Positions 33,791 through 43,231 of a DNA stretch of 59,119 bases are shown one piece after another. Position 1 is the stretch's first letter; every line of letters starts with the position of its first letter. The position numbers and the translations under genes were made by a program. The notes under the pieces were generated by a model. It was given only the letters and a program-made list of their open reading frames with translations, searched no databases and was not told where the DNA came from. Origin of the DNA: Ruminococcus sp. (lineage in GTDB: Bacteria; Bacillota; Clostridia; Oscillospirales; Acutalibacteraceae). Where the stretch lies: contig JAFUOM010000068.1 in NCBI GenBank assembly GCA_017481885.1, positions 1 to 59,119 on the forward strand, in the 5' to 3' direction.

Positions 33791-36139
33791 ATGAACAGAC
33801 ATTACAGAGCACTTGAACTCGACAAAATATTAACCCTCCTTGCTAAAGAAACCACCATCCCCGATGCTTACGAACAAGCTTTGAAAATCGAACCTGTGTG
33901 GGGACTTTTCGAGGTTGAGGAACTACTCAAACAAACTGATGACGCACATATGCTCATCGGTCGCTTTGGTGCACCGTCATTTGGCGGTGTGTCAAACATC
34001 GCAAACGCTCTAAGACGTGCACAGGCAGGCGGTTGCCTGACAACAACAGAGCTTCTAAAAATCGCCCAGACTTTGCGTGTAATCAGACTTGTCAAAGAAT
34101 GGCGAAATAAATCAGCAGGTGTACAGACTTCTCTTGATAACCACTTTGAAAGTTTATCTACAAACAGATTTTTGGAAGAAAAAATCAACACCTGTATCAT
34201 AGGCGAAGAGGAACTGTGCGACAACGCCTCCCCTACTCTTTACGACATCCGTCGCAAAATCAGGGTTGCCCAGTCAAAGGCAAGGGAAGTTTTAGACAAA
34301 ATCATCCACTCCTCTACATACCAGAAACATCTGCAGGACGCTATCGTAACTCAGCGTGACGGCAGATACGTTGTTCCTGTAAAAGCTGAGTGCAGAGGAA
34401 ACGTCGCAGGCTTAGTTCACGACACATCAGCGTCAGGCTCAACCGTGTTCATCGAACCGATGGGCGTTGTACAGGCTAACAACGACATCCGTGTACTAGA
34501 GAGCAAAGAACAGGCTGAAATTGAACGCATACTTTACGAGCTGTCTGCATCCTGCGGTACTCACGCTGACGAAACTATCGAAAGCTACAACTTCACAGTT
34601 GAGCTTAACGTTATTTTTGCAAAAGCTCAGCTTGCGTACAAAATGAAAGCCGTTAAACCAAAGATGAACGATAAAGGCGAAATTGATTTAAAAGAGGCTC
34701 GTCATCCGCTCATCCCTGACAAAAACGTTGTGCCGACAGATATCACACTCGGCAAAACTTTCGACACACTTGTTATCACAGGACCAAACACAGGCGGTAA
34801 AACAGTATCGCTCAAAACCATCGGTCTCTTGACATTAATGGCTATGTGTGGTCTTATGGTACCATGTGCTGAAAACTCCGAGCTTTCCACATTCAGACGA
34901 GTGCTGGTTGACATCGGTGACGAACAGAGCATCGAACAGTCGCTCTCGACTTTCTCTGCTCATATGACAAACATCATCGGGATTTTAAAGCTTGCTAACC
35001 GCTCAACGCTCGCACTTATCGACGAGCTTGGTGCAGGTACTGACCCTGTTGAGGGTGCGGCACTCGCTGTGTCTATCCTTGAAAAGCTGAGAAGTCGCGG
35101 TGCAAAAATCGCCAGCACAACTCACTACGCTGAGCTTAAAGAATACGCTCTCCGCACCGAAAAGGTTGAAAACGGCTGTTGCGAATTCGACGTAAAAACT
35201 CTGCGTCCTACTTACAAACTGTTAATCGGTGTACCGGGTAAAAGTAACGCTTTCGCTATCTCAAAACGCCTTGGTATGGAAGACGAAATCGTAGACCGTG
35301 CACGAGAGCTTGTTTCAGCAGAAAGCCGTCAGTTTGAAGACGTTGTCGAAACATTGGAAGAACGCAGACAATCACTTGACGAGCTTTTAGCAAAGACAAG
35401 AGAAGAGCTGAACAAAGCCAGAATCGACCGTGAAAACGCACAAAAAGAGCTTGAACGAGCAAAGCGTGATGCTCAGCGTGAGATTGAAAAAAGTAAGCAC
35501 GAAGCGTCGCTCATTCTTTCAAAAACCAAAGCTCAGGCATATGCTCTTATCGACGACCTCGAAAAAGCTCAGAAAGCAAAGGCACTCACTGCTGACGACA
35601 GAGCAAAGCTCAAGAAGAATATGCGTAACCTTGAGGACACAGCCGACCCTGTAAAAGACGCAAAGCAAGGAACGTACAAGCTCCCTCGCGACTTAAAAAT
35701 CGGCGACAGCGTGCTGATTTTCGACATTGACAAAAAGGCAGAAGTGCTTGAACTTCCAGACAAAGGTCAGGTTCTCGTTCAGGCTGGTATCATTAAAACA
35801 CGAGTACCGCTAAGTAACCTCAGACTGCTAAATGACGAAAAGGTAACTGTACCAAAACGTCCTGAACGCAAAATTACAAAGAACGTGTCTGCCCGTGCCG
35901 AAACTGAAATTGATTTAAGAGGACAAACCGCGATTGAAGCTATCATCGCAGTTGACCAGGCAATCGACACAGCAATTCTGACAAACACCCACACTCTTAC
36001 CGTCATCCACGGTAAAGGCACTGGCGTTTTGAGAGCTGAAATTCACCGCCACTTAAAAACACACAAAGCGGTCAAAAAATTCCGCTTGGGTACATTTGGC
36101 GAGGGCGAAGCAGGCGTTACAATCGTTGAATTAAAATAA
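33791..36139 (+). CDS. mutS2: MutS2, ribosome-collision/recombination ATPase with Smr domain, 782 aa
   Basis: MutS-family ATPase that in Firmicutes splits collided ribosomes and/or suppresses recombination. Walker A GPNTGGKTVSLKT (about 332), DELGAGTDPVEG, a long coiled coil (515-620), a KOW-like linker, and a C-terminal Smr domain (IDLRGQTAIEA...VIHGKGTGVLR) are all there. The start is the ATG at 33791, one base after the recO stop; a GTG three codons earlier is possible. Confidence 0.96.
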   Translation: MNRHYRALELDKILTLLAKETTIPDAYEQALKIEPVWGLFEVEELLKQTDDAHMLIGRFGAPSFGGVSNIANALRRAQAGGCLTTTELLKIAQTLRVIRLVKEWRNKSAGVQTSLDNHFESLSTNRFLEEKINTCIIGEEELCDNASPTLYDIRRKIRVAQSKAREVLDKIIHSSTYQKHLQDAIVTQRDGRYVVPVKAECRGNVAGLVHDTSASGSTVFIEPMGVVQANNDIRVLESKEQAEIERILYELSASCGTHADETIESYNFTVELNVIFAKAQLAYKMKAVKPKMNDKGEIDLKEARHPLIPDKNVVPTDITLGKTFDTLVITGPNTGGKTVSLKTIGLLTLMAMCGLMVPCAENSELSTFRRVLVDIGDEQSIEQSLSTFSAHMTNIIGILKLANRSTLALIDELGAGTDPVEGAALAVSILEKLRSRGAKIASTTHYAELKEYALRTEKVENGCCEFDVKTLRPTYKLLIGVPGKSNAFAISKRLGMEDEIVDRARELVSAESRQFEDVVETLEERRQSLDELLAKTREELNKARIDRENAQKELERAKRDAQREIEKSKHEASLILSKTKAQAYALIDDLEKAQKAKALTADDRAKLKKNMRNLEDTADPVKDAKQGTYKLPRDLKIGDSVLIFDIDKKAEVLELPDKGQVLVQAGIIKTRVPLSNLRLLNDEKVTVPKRPERKITKNVSARAETEIDLRGQTAIEAIIAVDQAIDTAILTNTHTLTVIHGKGTGVLRAEIHRHLKTHKAVKKFRLGTFGEGEAGVTIVELK

Positions 36140-36146
36140 TATAAAT

Positions 36147-36186
36147 GTAGGGGCGAGCATTGCTCGTCCGTGTGCGTAGCACCTAC
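36147..36186. repeat. Short palindromic intergenic repeat
   Basis: Outer arms GTAGG/CCTAC enclose two hairpins: GGGCGAGCA/TGCTCGTCC and GTGC-GTA-GCAC. Elements beginning TAGGGGCGA... are, from memory, common between genes in clostridial genomes. It may be a REP/MITE-like element. Confidence 0.6.
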
Positions 36187-36192
36187 AAACAA

Positions 36193-36226
36193 AACGAGCA
36201 CCGAAAGAATCGGTGCTCGTTTTTTA
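36193..36226. terminator. Bidirectional terminator between mutS2 and the membrane-protein gene
   Basis: AACGAGCACCGA / TCGGTGCTCGTT, a 12-base-pair stem with loop AAGAA, then T6 on the + side. Confidence 0.9.
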
Positions 36227-36240
36227 TTAACTGTAACATA

Positions 36241-36813
36241 TTAATATCCGATAAATGTAAACAAATTAAAATACCAGTTAAAGCTGTCCTCTGGTAAGAA
36301 GTAAGTATAAGGTGCTGTGAGAATTGCAAACATCAAAGATGCAATAACTCCCTGTTTTTTAGTCAAACCTGAGTTTTTAAAAACCATAAAATAGTCCATC
36401 AAAAATATAGCAACTGCAGCTACCAGCATTGCAGAAATCATAAATCCCACGCTGTACGCAGTAACTATATCCGAATGATTGAGAGTATCATTCATTCCAT
36501 CCATAAGATTATACATAAAACTGTCAATCGGTTCGTCAAAACGGTTGATATAACTATAGCCTACCGCACCACCGAGGAACAAATATCCTGCACCGATAAG
36601 GTCTGCTAAAAATCCAAGTCCCCAAACTTTTAAAATATTCTTCTTGTAAAATTTGCCGTCAAACTTTTTAAACACCACCAGTGAAGCTAACAGCAGTACT
36701 ATTGAGTCAATAATAAAGTTTCCTGTCAGCGACAAAACCCACATCAGCGGATGCATAGTCAAAAGCATAAATGTTGGCAATATCATATTGTAAAGCTTAA
36801 CGTCTTTTTTCAT
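36241..36813 (-). CDS. Multi-pass membrane protein of unknown function, 190 aa
   Basis: About five hydrophobic helices (9-27, 31-50, 62-82, 120-145, 156-172). No transporter, enzyme or signalling motif is recognised. Single-gene unit with a shared terminator. Upstream it carries the same ECF-type promoter candidate as the dockerin genes, which may place it in a cell-envelope stress or surface regulon; this is inference. Confidence 0.7.
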   Translation of the reverse strand: MKKDVKLYNMILPTFMLLTMHPLMWVLSLTGNFIIDSIVLLLASLVVFKKFDGKFYKKNILKVWGLGFLADLIGAGYLFLGGAVGYSYINRFDEPIDSFMYNLMDGMNDTLNHSDIVTAYSVGFMISAMLVAAVAIFLMDYFMVFKNSGLTKKQGVIASLMFAILTAPYTYFLPEDSFNWYFNLFTFIGY

Positions 36814-36844
36814 AATCTCTCTCCCCTAGAATCCTTATATAAAT

Positions 36845-36874
36845 AAAACGCTTTGTGCCTATGATTTGGTTTCA
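36845..36874 (-). promoter_or_regulatory. ECF-sigma-type promoter candidate
   Basis: Minus-strand TGAAAC (36869-36874), 18 bases, CGTTTT (36845-36850) then ATTTAT, 31 bases from the start codon. Matches the sites at 2771-2800 and 3610-3638. Confidence 0.5.
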
Positions 36875-36885
36875 CTTATAAAAAA

Positions 36886-38592
36886 TTAATTCTGTGGTTG
36901 TGGCAACTTTGGGGTAACATACACAGTGTTGTAAAAGTCGTAAATCACCTTACCAGGTTTTGCACCGCTTGGTTTAGACACGTTTTTGACTATCGTATAA
37001 TCAACAGGAACCTGTGACGAATCCTTGCCTTTGCTGTGGTAAGCACAAATTTGTGCCGCCTCTAAAATCGCTGTATCGGTAATCTCCCTGCCGTTTGTAA
37101 TCACAATTGTGTGCGAACCGGGGATATTCTTTGTGTGGAACCAATAGTCAAATCTACTAGCAGTTTTTAGCGTTAACTGGTCGTTTTGCTTGTTATTTCT
37201 GCCGACCAAAACCGTGAAGCCGTCCGATGTTTCAAACTCAATTGGTGGCAAGGCTTTCGGTGCTTTTTGCTTTGCATTTCTGTGTTCTTTGATGTAGCCC
37301 TGCTCAACAAGTTCGAGTCTGATTTGACTGAGCTCCTTGTCGCTTTGTGCACGACTTAAAAAGTCCTGAACAGTTATCATATACTGTAACTCCTGCTCGG
37401 CTTTTTCAATCTGCACTTTGAGCATCTGCTCGGCTGTTTTTGCCTTGGCATAAGACTTGTAAAACTTCTGAGCATTCTGTGCCGGAGTGATACTAGGGTC
37501 GAGCACAATTCTTAATATTGGTGAATTCTCCTCGTAGTAGTTTTCAACCTCAACGAACATAGCTCCCTTTTCTATTCTGTAAAGATTAGCCTGAAGCAAA
37601 TCGCCCTTGATTCTCAGCTGTTCTCTGTCCTCACACTTTTTGAGCTCAGCTTTCTGGATATTGATTTTCTTAGTCAGTCGCTCAATCATATTAGAAACAA
37701 GCTTGTGCAAGTCCATACTTCTCTGCTTCATTCTCACAGCCATATCACGCTGATAGTAGAAGTTGTCAAGCAGTGATGAATACGTATCAAACGACTTTGT
37801 CAGCATAGCATTGCCGTACTGGTAAACAGGTATAAATGTAATATCAAACGGAGTGCTTATGTCTTTGAGCACCATTGTAGGTGTACTGTTTTTATCTCTC
37901 AAAACACTTGCAATGTTTTCAATTTCACTCTCAAGTGAACTGCCCTCAAACACCCTGTGCTCTACCTCTCGGCAAAGGATAGGTGATATACCCTGAACTG
38001 CTGACAACACAGCTTTATCCAGTGACTTGTCGCTGTTTTCAACAACCGTCACAATACTGCTTGTGCTATCCTCTAAAATATTGAGCTTGTCCTGTTTTTG
38101 AGGAATAGTGTATTCAATTTTTGGGAGCACAACACGTTCACTGGTCATTGTAATATCGATGCGTTTGACAGCATCAACAACCAGACCCTTTTGGTCAATC
38201 AAGATGATGTTTGAGTATCTACCCATAATCTCAATGCACAAAGTAAGCTTTTCCCTGTCGCCTATTTCGTTTGTAGCTTCGAAATCGAAAAACAGAATTC
38301 GCTCAAACTCAATCTGTCTGATATCCAAAAGCTTTCCGCCACACAAACGCTTTCTAAGTAACATACAAAGCATCGGTGGAGTAGGCGGATTTTCAGGAGC
38401 GTGCTCGGTAAAATGAACTCTCGCACAATCAGCCCTACAGCTTAAGAACAGTTTTTTTGCTCCGTTTTTTGTGCGGAAGTTAATAACAATTTCGTCTTTA
38501 CTCGGTTGGTGAATCTGGCTAATATGAGCATCGAGCAATTCTGCTTTCAGCTCATCTTTAATAAGACTTAACATCATTCCGTCAAGTGCCAT
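36886..38592 (-). CDS. rqcH: RqcH (NFACT/Rqc2 family), ribosome quality control, 568 aa
   Basis: Binds stalled 50S subunits and recruits tRNA-Ala to add C-terminal Ala tails. In order: NFACT-N domain, HhH region, coiled-coil arm (about 295-430), and NFACT-R domain with DYWFHTKNIPGSHTIV. The family's Asp97-Arg98 pair reads Glu97-Arg98 here (EFERIL). Older annotations call it fibronectin-binding protein. It is followed upstream by rlmH on the same strand. Confidence 0.94.
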   Translation of the reverse strand: MALDGMMLSLIKDELKAELLDAHISQIHQPSKDEIVINFRTKNGAKKLFLSCRADCARVHFTEHAPENPPTPPMLCMLLRKRLCGGKLLDIRQIEFERILFFDFEATNEIGDREKLTLCIEIMGRYSNIILIDQKGLVVDAVKRIDITMTSERVVLPKIEYTIPQKQDKLNILEDSTSSIVTVVENSDKSLDKAVLSAVQGISPILCREVEHRVFEGSSLESEIENIASVLRDKNSTPTMVLKDISTPFDITFIPVYQYGNAMLTKSFDTYSSLLDNFYYQRDMAVRMKQRSMDLHKLVSNMIERLTKKINIQKAELKKCEDREQLRIKGDLLQANLYRIEKGAMFVEVENYYEENSPILRIVLDPSITPAQNAQKFYKSYAKAKTAEQMLKVQIEKAEQELQYMITVQDFLSRAQSDKELSQIRLELVEQGYIKEHRNAKQKAPKALPPIEFETSDGFTVLVGRNNKQNDQLTLKTASRFDYWFHTKNIPGSHTIVITNGREITDTAILEAAQICAYHSKGKDSSQVPVDYTIVKNVSKPSGAKPGKVIYDFYNTVYVTPKLPQPQN

Positions 38593-38624
38593 AACATCAA
38601 CCTCCTTTTTATTAGTCGTAGTTT

Positions 38625-38657
38625 AAAAGCTTCCTTTCAATAACAATGGAGGCTTTT
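38625..38657 (-). terminator. Terminator after rlmH
   Basis: Minus-strand AAAAGCCTCC...GGAAGCTTTT stem; its first arm includes part of the rlmH stop codon. Confidence 0.65.
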
Positions 38658-39135
38658 ATTTATGATATTTTGCGTTTGCGGTGATTGAAAAAGCGCGGTA
38701 AATCTGTTCCGAAAGCATCACTCTGAACAGCTGGTGTGGGAACGTCATTTTCGAAACCGAGAGTTTAAAATCAGCTCTGCTTTTAACTTCAGGCGAAAGT
38801 CCCCACGAACCGCCGATTACAAAATCAACAGTGCCGTTTGTCATTGAAATATCGCTTAGTTTATTAGCGAGTTCTTCGCTTGAGAGTTGCTTGCCCTCAA
38901 TACACATTGCGATAACATAGTCGCTTTTGCTGATTTTTGAAAGTATCTTTTCGCCCTCTTTTAAAAGCGTTTTGTCAATCTGAGCCTGAGTTTCCTGGTC
39001 GGTGATTTTCTCCTCAGGCAGTTCAACTATATTAAATTTGCAGTATCTTTGTAGTCGTTTTTTGTACTCATTCAAAGCATCGGTAAAGAACTTTTCTTTA
39101 ATTGAGCCAACGCATACTATATTAACATTCAGCAT
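38656..39135 (-). CDS. rlmH: RlmH, 23S rRNA pseudouridine-1915 N3-methyltransferase, 159 aa
   Basis: SPOUT methyltransferase acting on the mature 70S ribosome at helix 69. FVIGGSWGLSPEVKSRAD and the C-terminal FPHQLFRVMLSEQIYRAFSI are the family signatures. Full length. It follows walJ-like gene by ten bases. Confidence 0.96.
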   Translation of the reverse strand: MLNVNIVCVGSIKEKFFTDALNEYKKRLQRYCKFNIVELPEEKITDQETQAQIDKTLLKEGEKILSKISKSDYVIAMCIEGKQLSSEELANKLSDISMTNGTVDFVIGGSWGLSPEVKSRADFKLSVSKMTFPHQLFRVMLSEQIYRAFSITANAKYHK

Positions 39136-39145
39136 AATAATTACC

Positions 39146-39934
39146 TTAAAAAATCACTGACTTTCCGTTTGTTTCAACGGGTGCAGTCATAATTGTATAG
39201 TCACTGTCACGCACCGCTTTGAATATATTGAGTGTTGCAACAGAAGTATCCAGTGCAATACGTGGAGTGTTGTTTTCCTGACTAAGGTGAGAAAGCACAA
39301 AATGTGTAACACCGCTTTCTAACAGCTGTGGCAACACCTTTGCACAATCAGCGTTTGAAAGATGACCCGTCATAGACAACACACGCTGTTTCAGTATATA
39401 CGGATACGGACCACGTTTTAACATATCGACATCGTGGTTTGACTCAATAACAACAGCGTTTGAGTTTTTTAAAGCTGTTAAAGCGTCATTGGTCAGAAAA
39501 CCCGTATCTGTCACAACCGAGCATTTGCGACCATCAGCGGTTGTGATATGGTACCCGCAACTCTCTATAGCATCGTGAGATGTAAGAACTCTCTTTATAA
39601 GTGTATCGCCAAGTGTCACCTCGTCTGCAATCTCGACAAGCCTTGCGTTTTTGTCAACCTTACCGCCATTAACCAAAGCTTCAAGCGTACCCTTGCTTGC
39701 GTAAATCGGCAAATCGTAGCGTTTTGCAAAAACTTTCAGCGCTGAACAATGGTCGGTGTGCTCGTGGGTCACAAAAATCGCCTTGATAGTCTTTGTGTCG
39801 ATTTCATTTTGGCGCAGAGAAAGTTCAAGCTGTTTGCAGTTTCTGCCTGCATCCACAAGTATCGCTTCGTCGTTGCCTTTTATATAATAACTGTTACCTC
39901 TGCTTGAAGAAAAAAGCGGAACAATTTTTGCCAT
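39146..39934 (-). CDS. WalJ/YycJ-like metallo-beta-lactamase-fold hydrolase, 262 aa
   Basis: MBL fold with the metal motif THEHTDHCSAL, SSRGNSYYIK near the N-terminus and LSHLSQENN near the C-terminus. YycJ/WalJ proteins are exonuclease-like and often lie beside the WalRK system and rlmH; here rlmH is next, but no walRK is adjacent. The substrate is probably DNA or RNA, unproven. Confidence 0.88.
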   Translation of the reverse strand: MAKIVPLFSSSRGNSYYIKGNDEAILVDAGRNCKQLELSLRQNEIDTKTIKAIFVTHEHTDHCSALKVFAKRYDLPIYASKGTLEALVNGGKVDKNARLVEIADEVTLGDTLIKRVLTSHDAIESCGYHITTADGRKCSVVTDTGFLTNDALTALKNSNAVVIESNHDVDMLKRGPYPYILKQRVLSMTGHLSNADCAKVLPQLLESGVTHFVLSHLSQENNTPRIALDTSVATLNIFKAVRDSDYTIMTAPVETNGKSVIF

Positions 39935-39964
39935 AAAAACTCCTTAAAATACTCTATAAAAACA

Positions 39965-39987
39965 AAAGGGTACTGACTGTACCCTTT
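39965..39987 (-). terminator. Terminator after the second murA
   Basis: AAAGGGTAC / GTACCCTTT stem with loop AGTCA and a T-rich tail on the minus strand. Confidence 0.8.
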
Positions 39988-39994
39988 AGAAAAC

Positions 39995-41290
39995 TTATGC
40001 TGTTGTAGCTACCTCGTCGTTATCAGGAACGTAAATCTTCTTGATGTCAGCCCCAAGAGCTCTGAACTTTTCAATAACATCCTCGTAGCCACGCTCGATG
40101 TAACTGATTGAGGAAATGTATGTTGTGCCCTCAGCAACGAGTGCCGCAATAATCATCGCCGCACCGGCTCTGAGGTCAGTAGCTTTTACAGGAGCACCTG
40201 TAAGAATCTGTCCACCCTCAATAATAGCAAGTCTGCCTTCAACTGAAATTTTAGCACCCATTCGAACAAGCTCTGCAATATACTGATAACGGTTATCCCA
40301 AACACTTTCGTTCATGATAGATGTGCCGTTTACTGAACAAAGCAGTGCAGCAAACTGAGGCTGACAGTCGGTTGGGAAACCAGGGTGAGGCATAGTCTTA
40401 ACGTTAACTCTGTTGAGCGGACGCTTTGTAGCGTCTACAACAACAGCCTCATCGTACTCCTCAATCTCAACGCCCATCTCTCTTAACTTTGAAGAAATGC
40501 TGTCCAGATGCTTTGGTGTGATGTTTTTAACAGTAATCTTGCCTCTTGTTGCAGCAGCTGCAGCCATATATGTTCCTGCCTCAATCTGGTCAGGAATGAT
40601 TGAATATGTAATACCCTTGAGATACTCAACACCACGGATTTTGATAACGTCTGTACCAGCACCACGGATGTTAGCACCCATAGAGTTCAAGAAGTTCGCT
40701 AAATCTACGATGTGTGGCTCTTTAGCCGCATTTTCAATGATAGTCTGACCCTCAGCTTTAACAGCAGCAAGGATGATGTTCATTGTTGAACCAACAGAAA
40801 CCGTGTCAAAGTAAATCTTCGCACCGTGAAGTCTGCGGTCAGAAGTTGACTCAATAATCGCACCGTTAATGAGCTCGTTTTTAGCACCCATAAGCGCAAA
40901 ACCCTTTAAATGCTGGTCAATCGGACGTACACCGAAGTTACATCCGCCAGGGAGTGCAACTTTTGCGTTGTGGAATCTGCCAAGCAATGCACCAAGCAGA
41001 TAGTAAGACGCACGCATACCTCTTACCGAGTCCTGAGTTGCAACAAATGTGTTGATAGGACGTGGGTCGATATCAAGGGTTGATTTATTCACTCTTGTAA
41101 CAACAGCACCAAGCTCCTGCAAAATAGTTGCAATGAGGGTTACGTCGCTGATGTTAGGTATATTTTCAATACGGCAAGGCTCGTCGCACAAAATAACCGC
41201 TGGGATAATAGCTACCGCCGCGTTTTTCGCACCACTGACAGTTACTTCACCAAAAAGTTTGTTGCCACCATTAACTACAAATTTCTCCAA
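39995..41290 (-). CDS. murA: UDP-GlcNAc 1-carboxyvinyltransferase, second MurA, 431 aa
   Basis: Same reaction as the dcw copy. N-terminus FVVNGGNKLFGEVTVSGAKN and catalytic-Cys segment LPGGCNFGVRPIDQH are intact, so it should be active and fosfomycin-sensitive. It starts at TTG (41290) behind AGGAAG with a ten-base gap. It forms its own unit in front of the walJ-rlmH genes. Two MurA paralogues are common in low-GC Gram-positives. Confidence 0.95.
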   Translation of the reverse strand: MEKFVVNGGNKLFGEVTVSGAKNAAVAIIPAVILCDEPCRIENIPNISDVTLIATILQELGAVVTRVNKSTLDIDPRPINTFVATQDSVRGMRASYYLLGALLGRFHNAKVALPGGCNFGVRPIDQHLKGFALMGAKNELINGAIIESTSDRRLHGAKIYFDTVSVGSTMNIILAAVKAEGQTIIENAAKEPHIVDLANFLNSMGANIRGAGTDVIKIRGVEYLKGITYSIIPDQIEAGTYMAAAAATRGKITVKNITPKHLDSISSKLREMGVEIEEYDEAVVVDATKRPLNRVNVKTMPHPGFPTDCQPQFAALLCSVNGTSIMNESVWDNRYQYIAELVRMGAKISVEGRLAIIEGGQILTGAPVKATDLRAGAAMIIAALVAEGTTYISSISYIERGYEDVIEKFRALGADIKKIYVPDNDEVATTA

Positions 41291-41695
41291 AATCTGTACA
41301 CTTCCTAAAATTTATATATGCTATATCTCGTAATCTAAAACCAACTTGCCACACAGTTGAAATATGGCAAAATATAACAGATTTTCGGTAAACTACCCGA
41401 AACTTAATTCTACACCAAGGCAGAAGATTCCATTATCTATGTATAAGATAATACAAATATGACTCAAAGTCAACTGAAAATGCCGTTTGTAAAAAAATTT
41501 GGTCAACTTGTATGTAAAAACTAAATTAAAAGCATTGAAATTTTTATAGTTATTTTTCCACGATGGAAATATTCTTTCGTTTTGGCGAAAGTCCCCCACT
41601 GTTTTTACAATTTCTGGTAAAATCCTCGCTTTCAAAAATGAGAGCATCGCATCAGCACAGCAGATATATCACTGCAATGTCAAAGACATTGTTAC
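41291..41695. other. 405-base gap between comM-like gene and second murA
   Basis: AT-rich and without a supported gene. It holds a repeat hairpin at 41660-41691 (see separate entry). No strong promoter for murA was identified. Confidence 0.5.
41660..41691. repeat. 32-base structured intergenic repeat, copy 1
   Basis: GCAGATATATCACTGC followed by hairpin CAATGTC-AAA-GACATTG. The copy at 49258-49289 differs at three positions, two of which are paired bases that change together (T-A to A-T). Confidence 0.75.
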
Positions 41696-43231
41696 CTACC
41701 TTCCCCAGTACTTCCTGTCGAGTGTTCGATACTGAATAGCTTCTGTGATATGGTTGCTCTTTATAATTTCACTACCATCTAAATCGGCGATTGTTCGCGC
41801 AACTTTCAGTATTCTGTCGTACGCTCTAGCAGTAAGTCCTAGTTTGTCAAAAGCATTTTTAAGCAACATATTTGCTCTATCATCAACAACACATACTTTC
41901 GAGAACATCGAAGCATCAAGATTTGCGTTACAGTTGATTGAAGTTCCCTCGTATCTTTTTATCTGCACTGCTCGTGCTTTATTAACACGCTCACGTATAC
42001 TTTCTGAGCTTTCTTCCTGAATTTTTGAAGTCAAATCATCGTACTCCACAGCAGGCACCTCAACGTGTATATCAATACGGTCAAGCAACGGTCCCGAAAT
42101 ACGACTGAGATATCTTCGAACAGCATCCTCCGTGCAAGTGCACTCTCGTACAGGATGATTGTAAAAACCGCAAGGACACGGGTTCATTGCAGCAATCAGC
42201 GTAAACGAGCTTGGATATGTATATCTCCCCATTGCTCGGCTGATGGTTACTTTTGAATCTTCCACAGGCTGACGTAAAGCTTCAAGCGAGTTGCGGTTAA
42301 ACTCAGGGAGTTCATCCAAAAACAGTACGCCGTTGTGGCACAGCGAAATCTCTCCCGGACGAGGAATCGTTCCACCACCTGTAAGTCCCACAGCCGAAAC
42401 CGAATGGTGAGGTGAACGGAAAGGTCTGGTTGTAATAAGTCCCTGATTTTCAGGCAACAAACCTGCAACCGAATGAATTTTTGTTGTCTGTATCATTTCA
42501 TCAAAAGTCATTGAAGGCAGTATGGTTCCCATTCGCTTTGCAAGCATACTTTTACCTGAACCCGGAGGTCCGATAAGCAAAACATTGTGTCCTCCTGCAG
42601 CGGCAATTTCGAGCGCTCGCTTCGCTTCGTATTGACCCTTTACCTGAGAAAAATCAAGCAACTGAGAAACGCTATTCTTATGCTCAAAGTTGTACTGAGT
42701 TTTCGCTATTTCTGCTCTGCCTTTTAAATGGTCAACGAGCTCAAAAACACTTTTAACCGGGTAGATATCCACACCTTTTACAACCGCCGCTTCAAGTGCG
42801 TTGTCAAAAGGCACAAACAAGCTTTTTATGTTACATTCTTTTGCTTTAATCGCCATTGACAGCACACCATTGATACGCCTTACATCTCCCGAAAGCGACA
42901 ATTCACCAACAAATGCACAGTCAGACAAATCAGCGTTTATCTGCCCTGTCGCCTGCAAAAGTGAAACCAATATCGGCAAGTCATACACTGGTCCTTCCTT
43001 TCTTCTGTCAGCAGGTGCAAGGTTAATAATTATCCTTGCAGGTGGGAATTCAAGACCGCAGTTTAAGAGTGCAGAACGCACCCTGTCCTTACTTTCCTTA
43101 ACCGATGCATCAGGCAGACCAACTATATCAAAGGACGGCACACTTCTACTGACGTCTGCTTCAACCTCAACACAAAAACTATCTATGCCAAACAGACCAA
43201 AGCTGTTACATTTTACTACCAAATCCGACAT
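41696..43231 (-). CDS. YifB/ComM-like AAA+ ATPase, 511 aa
   Basis: Magnesium-chelatase-like ATPase; ComM proteins are helicases that drive branch migration during natural transformation. The N-terminal Lon-like fold (FDIVGLPDASVKESKDRVRSAL), Walker A GPPGSGKSMLAKRM, Walker B-like NGVLFLDELPEF and the C-terminal Mg-chelatase domain are complete, with a Cys cluster MNPCPCGFYNHPVRECTC. I start at ATG 43231; a TTG six codons upstream is an alternative, since neither has a well-spaced site. Confidence 0.92.
   Translation of the reverse strand: MSDLVVKCNSFGLFGIDSFCVEVEADVSRSVPSFDIVGLPDASVKESKDRVRSALLNCGLEFPPARIIINLAPADRRKEGPVYDLPILVSLLQATGQINADLSDCAFVGELSLSGDVRRINGVLSMAIKAKECNIKSLFVPFDNALEAAVVKGVDIYPVKSVFELVDHLKGRAEIAKTQYNFEHKNSVSQLLDFSQVKGQYEAKRALEIAAAGGHNVLLIGPPGSGKSMLAKRMGTILPSMTFDEMIQTTKIHSVAGLLPENQGLITTRPFRSPHHSVSAVGLTGGGTIPRPGEISLCHNGVLFLDELPEFNRNSLEALRQPVEDSKVTISRAMGRYTYPSSFTLIAAMNPCPCGFYNHPVRECTCTEDAVRRYLSRISGPLLDRIDIHVEVPAVEYDDLTSKIQEESSESIRERVNKARAVQIKRYEGTSINCNANLDASMFSKVCVVDDRANMLLKNAFDKLGLTARAYDRILKVARTIADLDGSEIIKSNHITEAIQYRTLDRKYWGR

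Noticed and set aside
41393-41647. Minus-strand frame of 84 codons in the gap before the second murA
   Set aside because: AT-rich, no ribosome-binding site and no recognised motif; not convincing as a gene.
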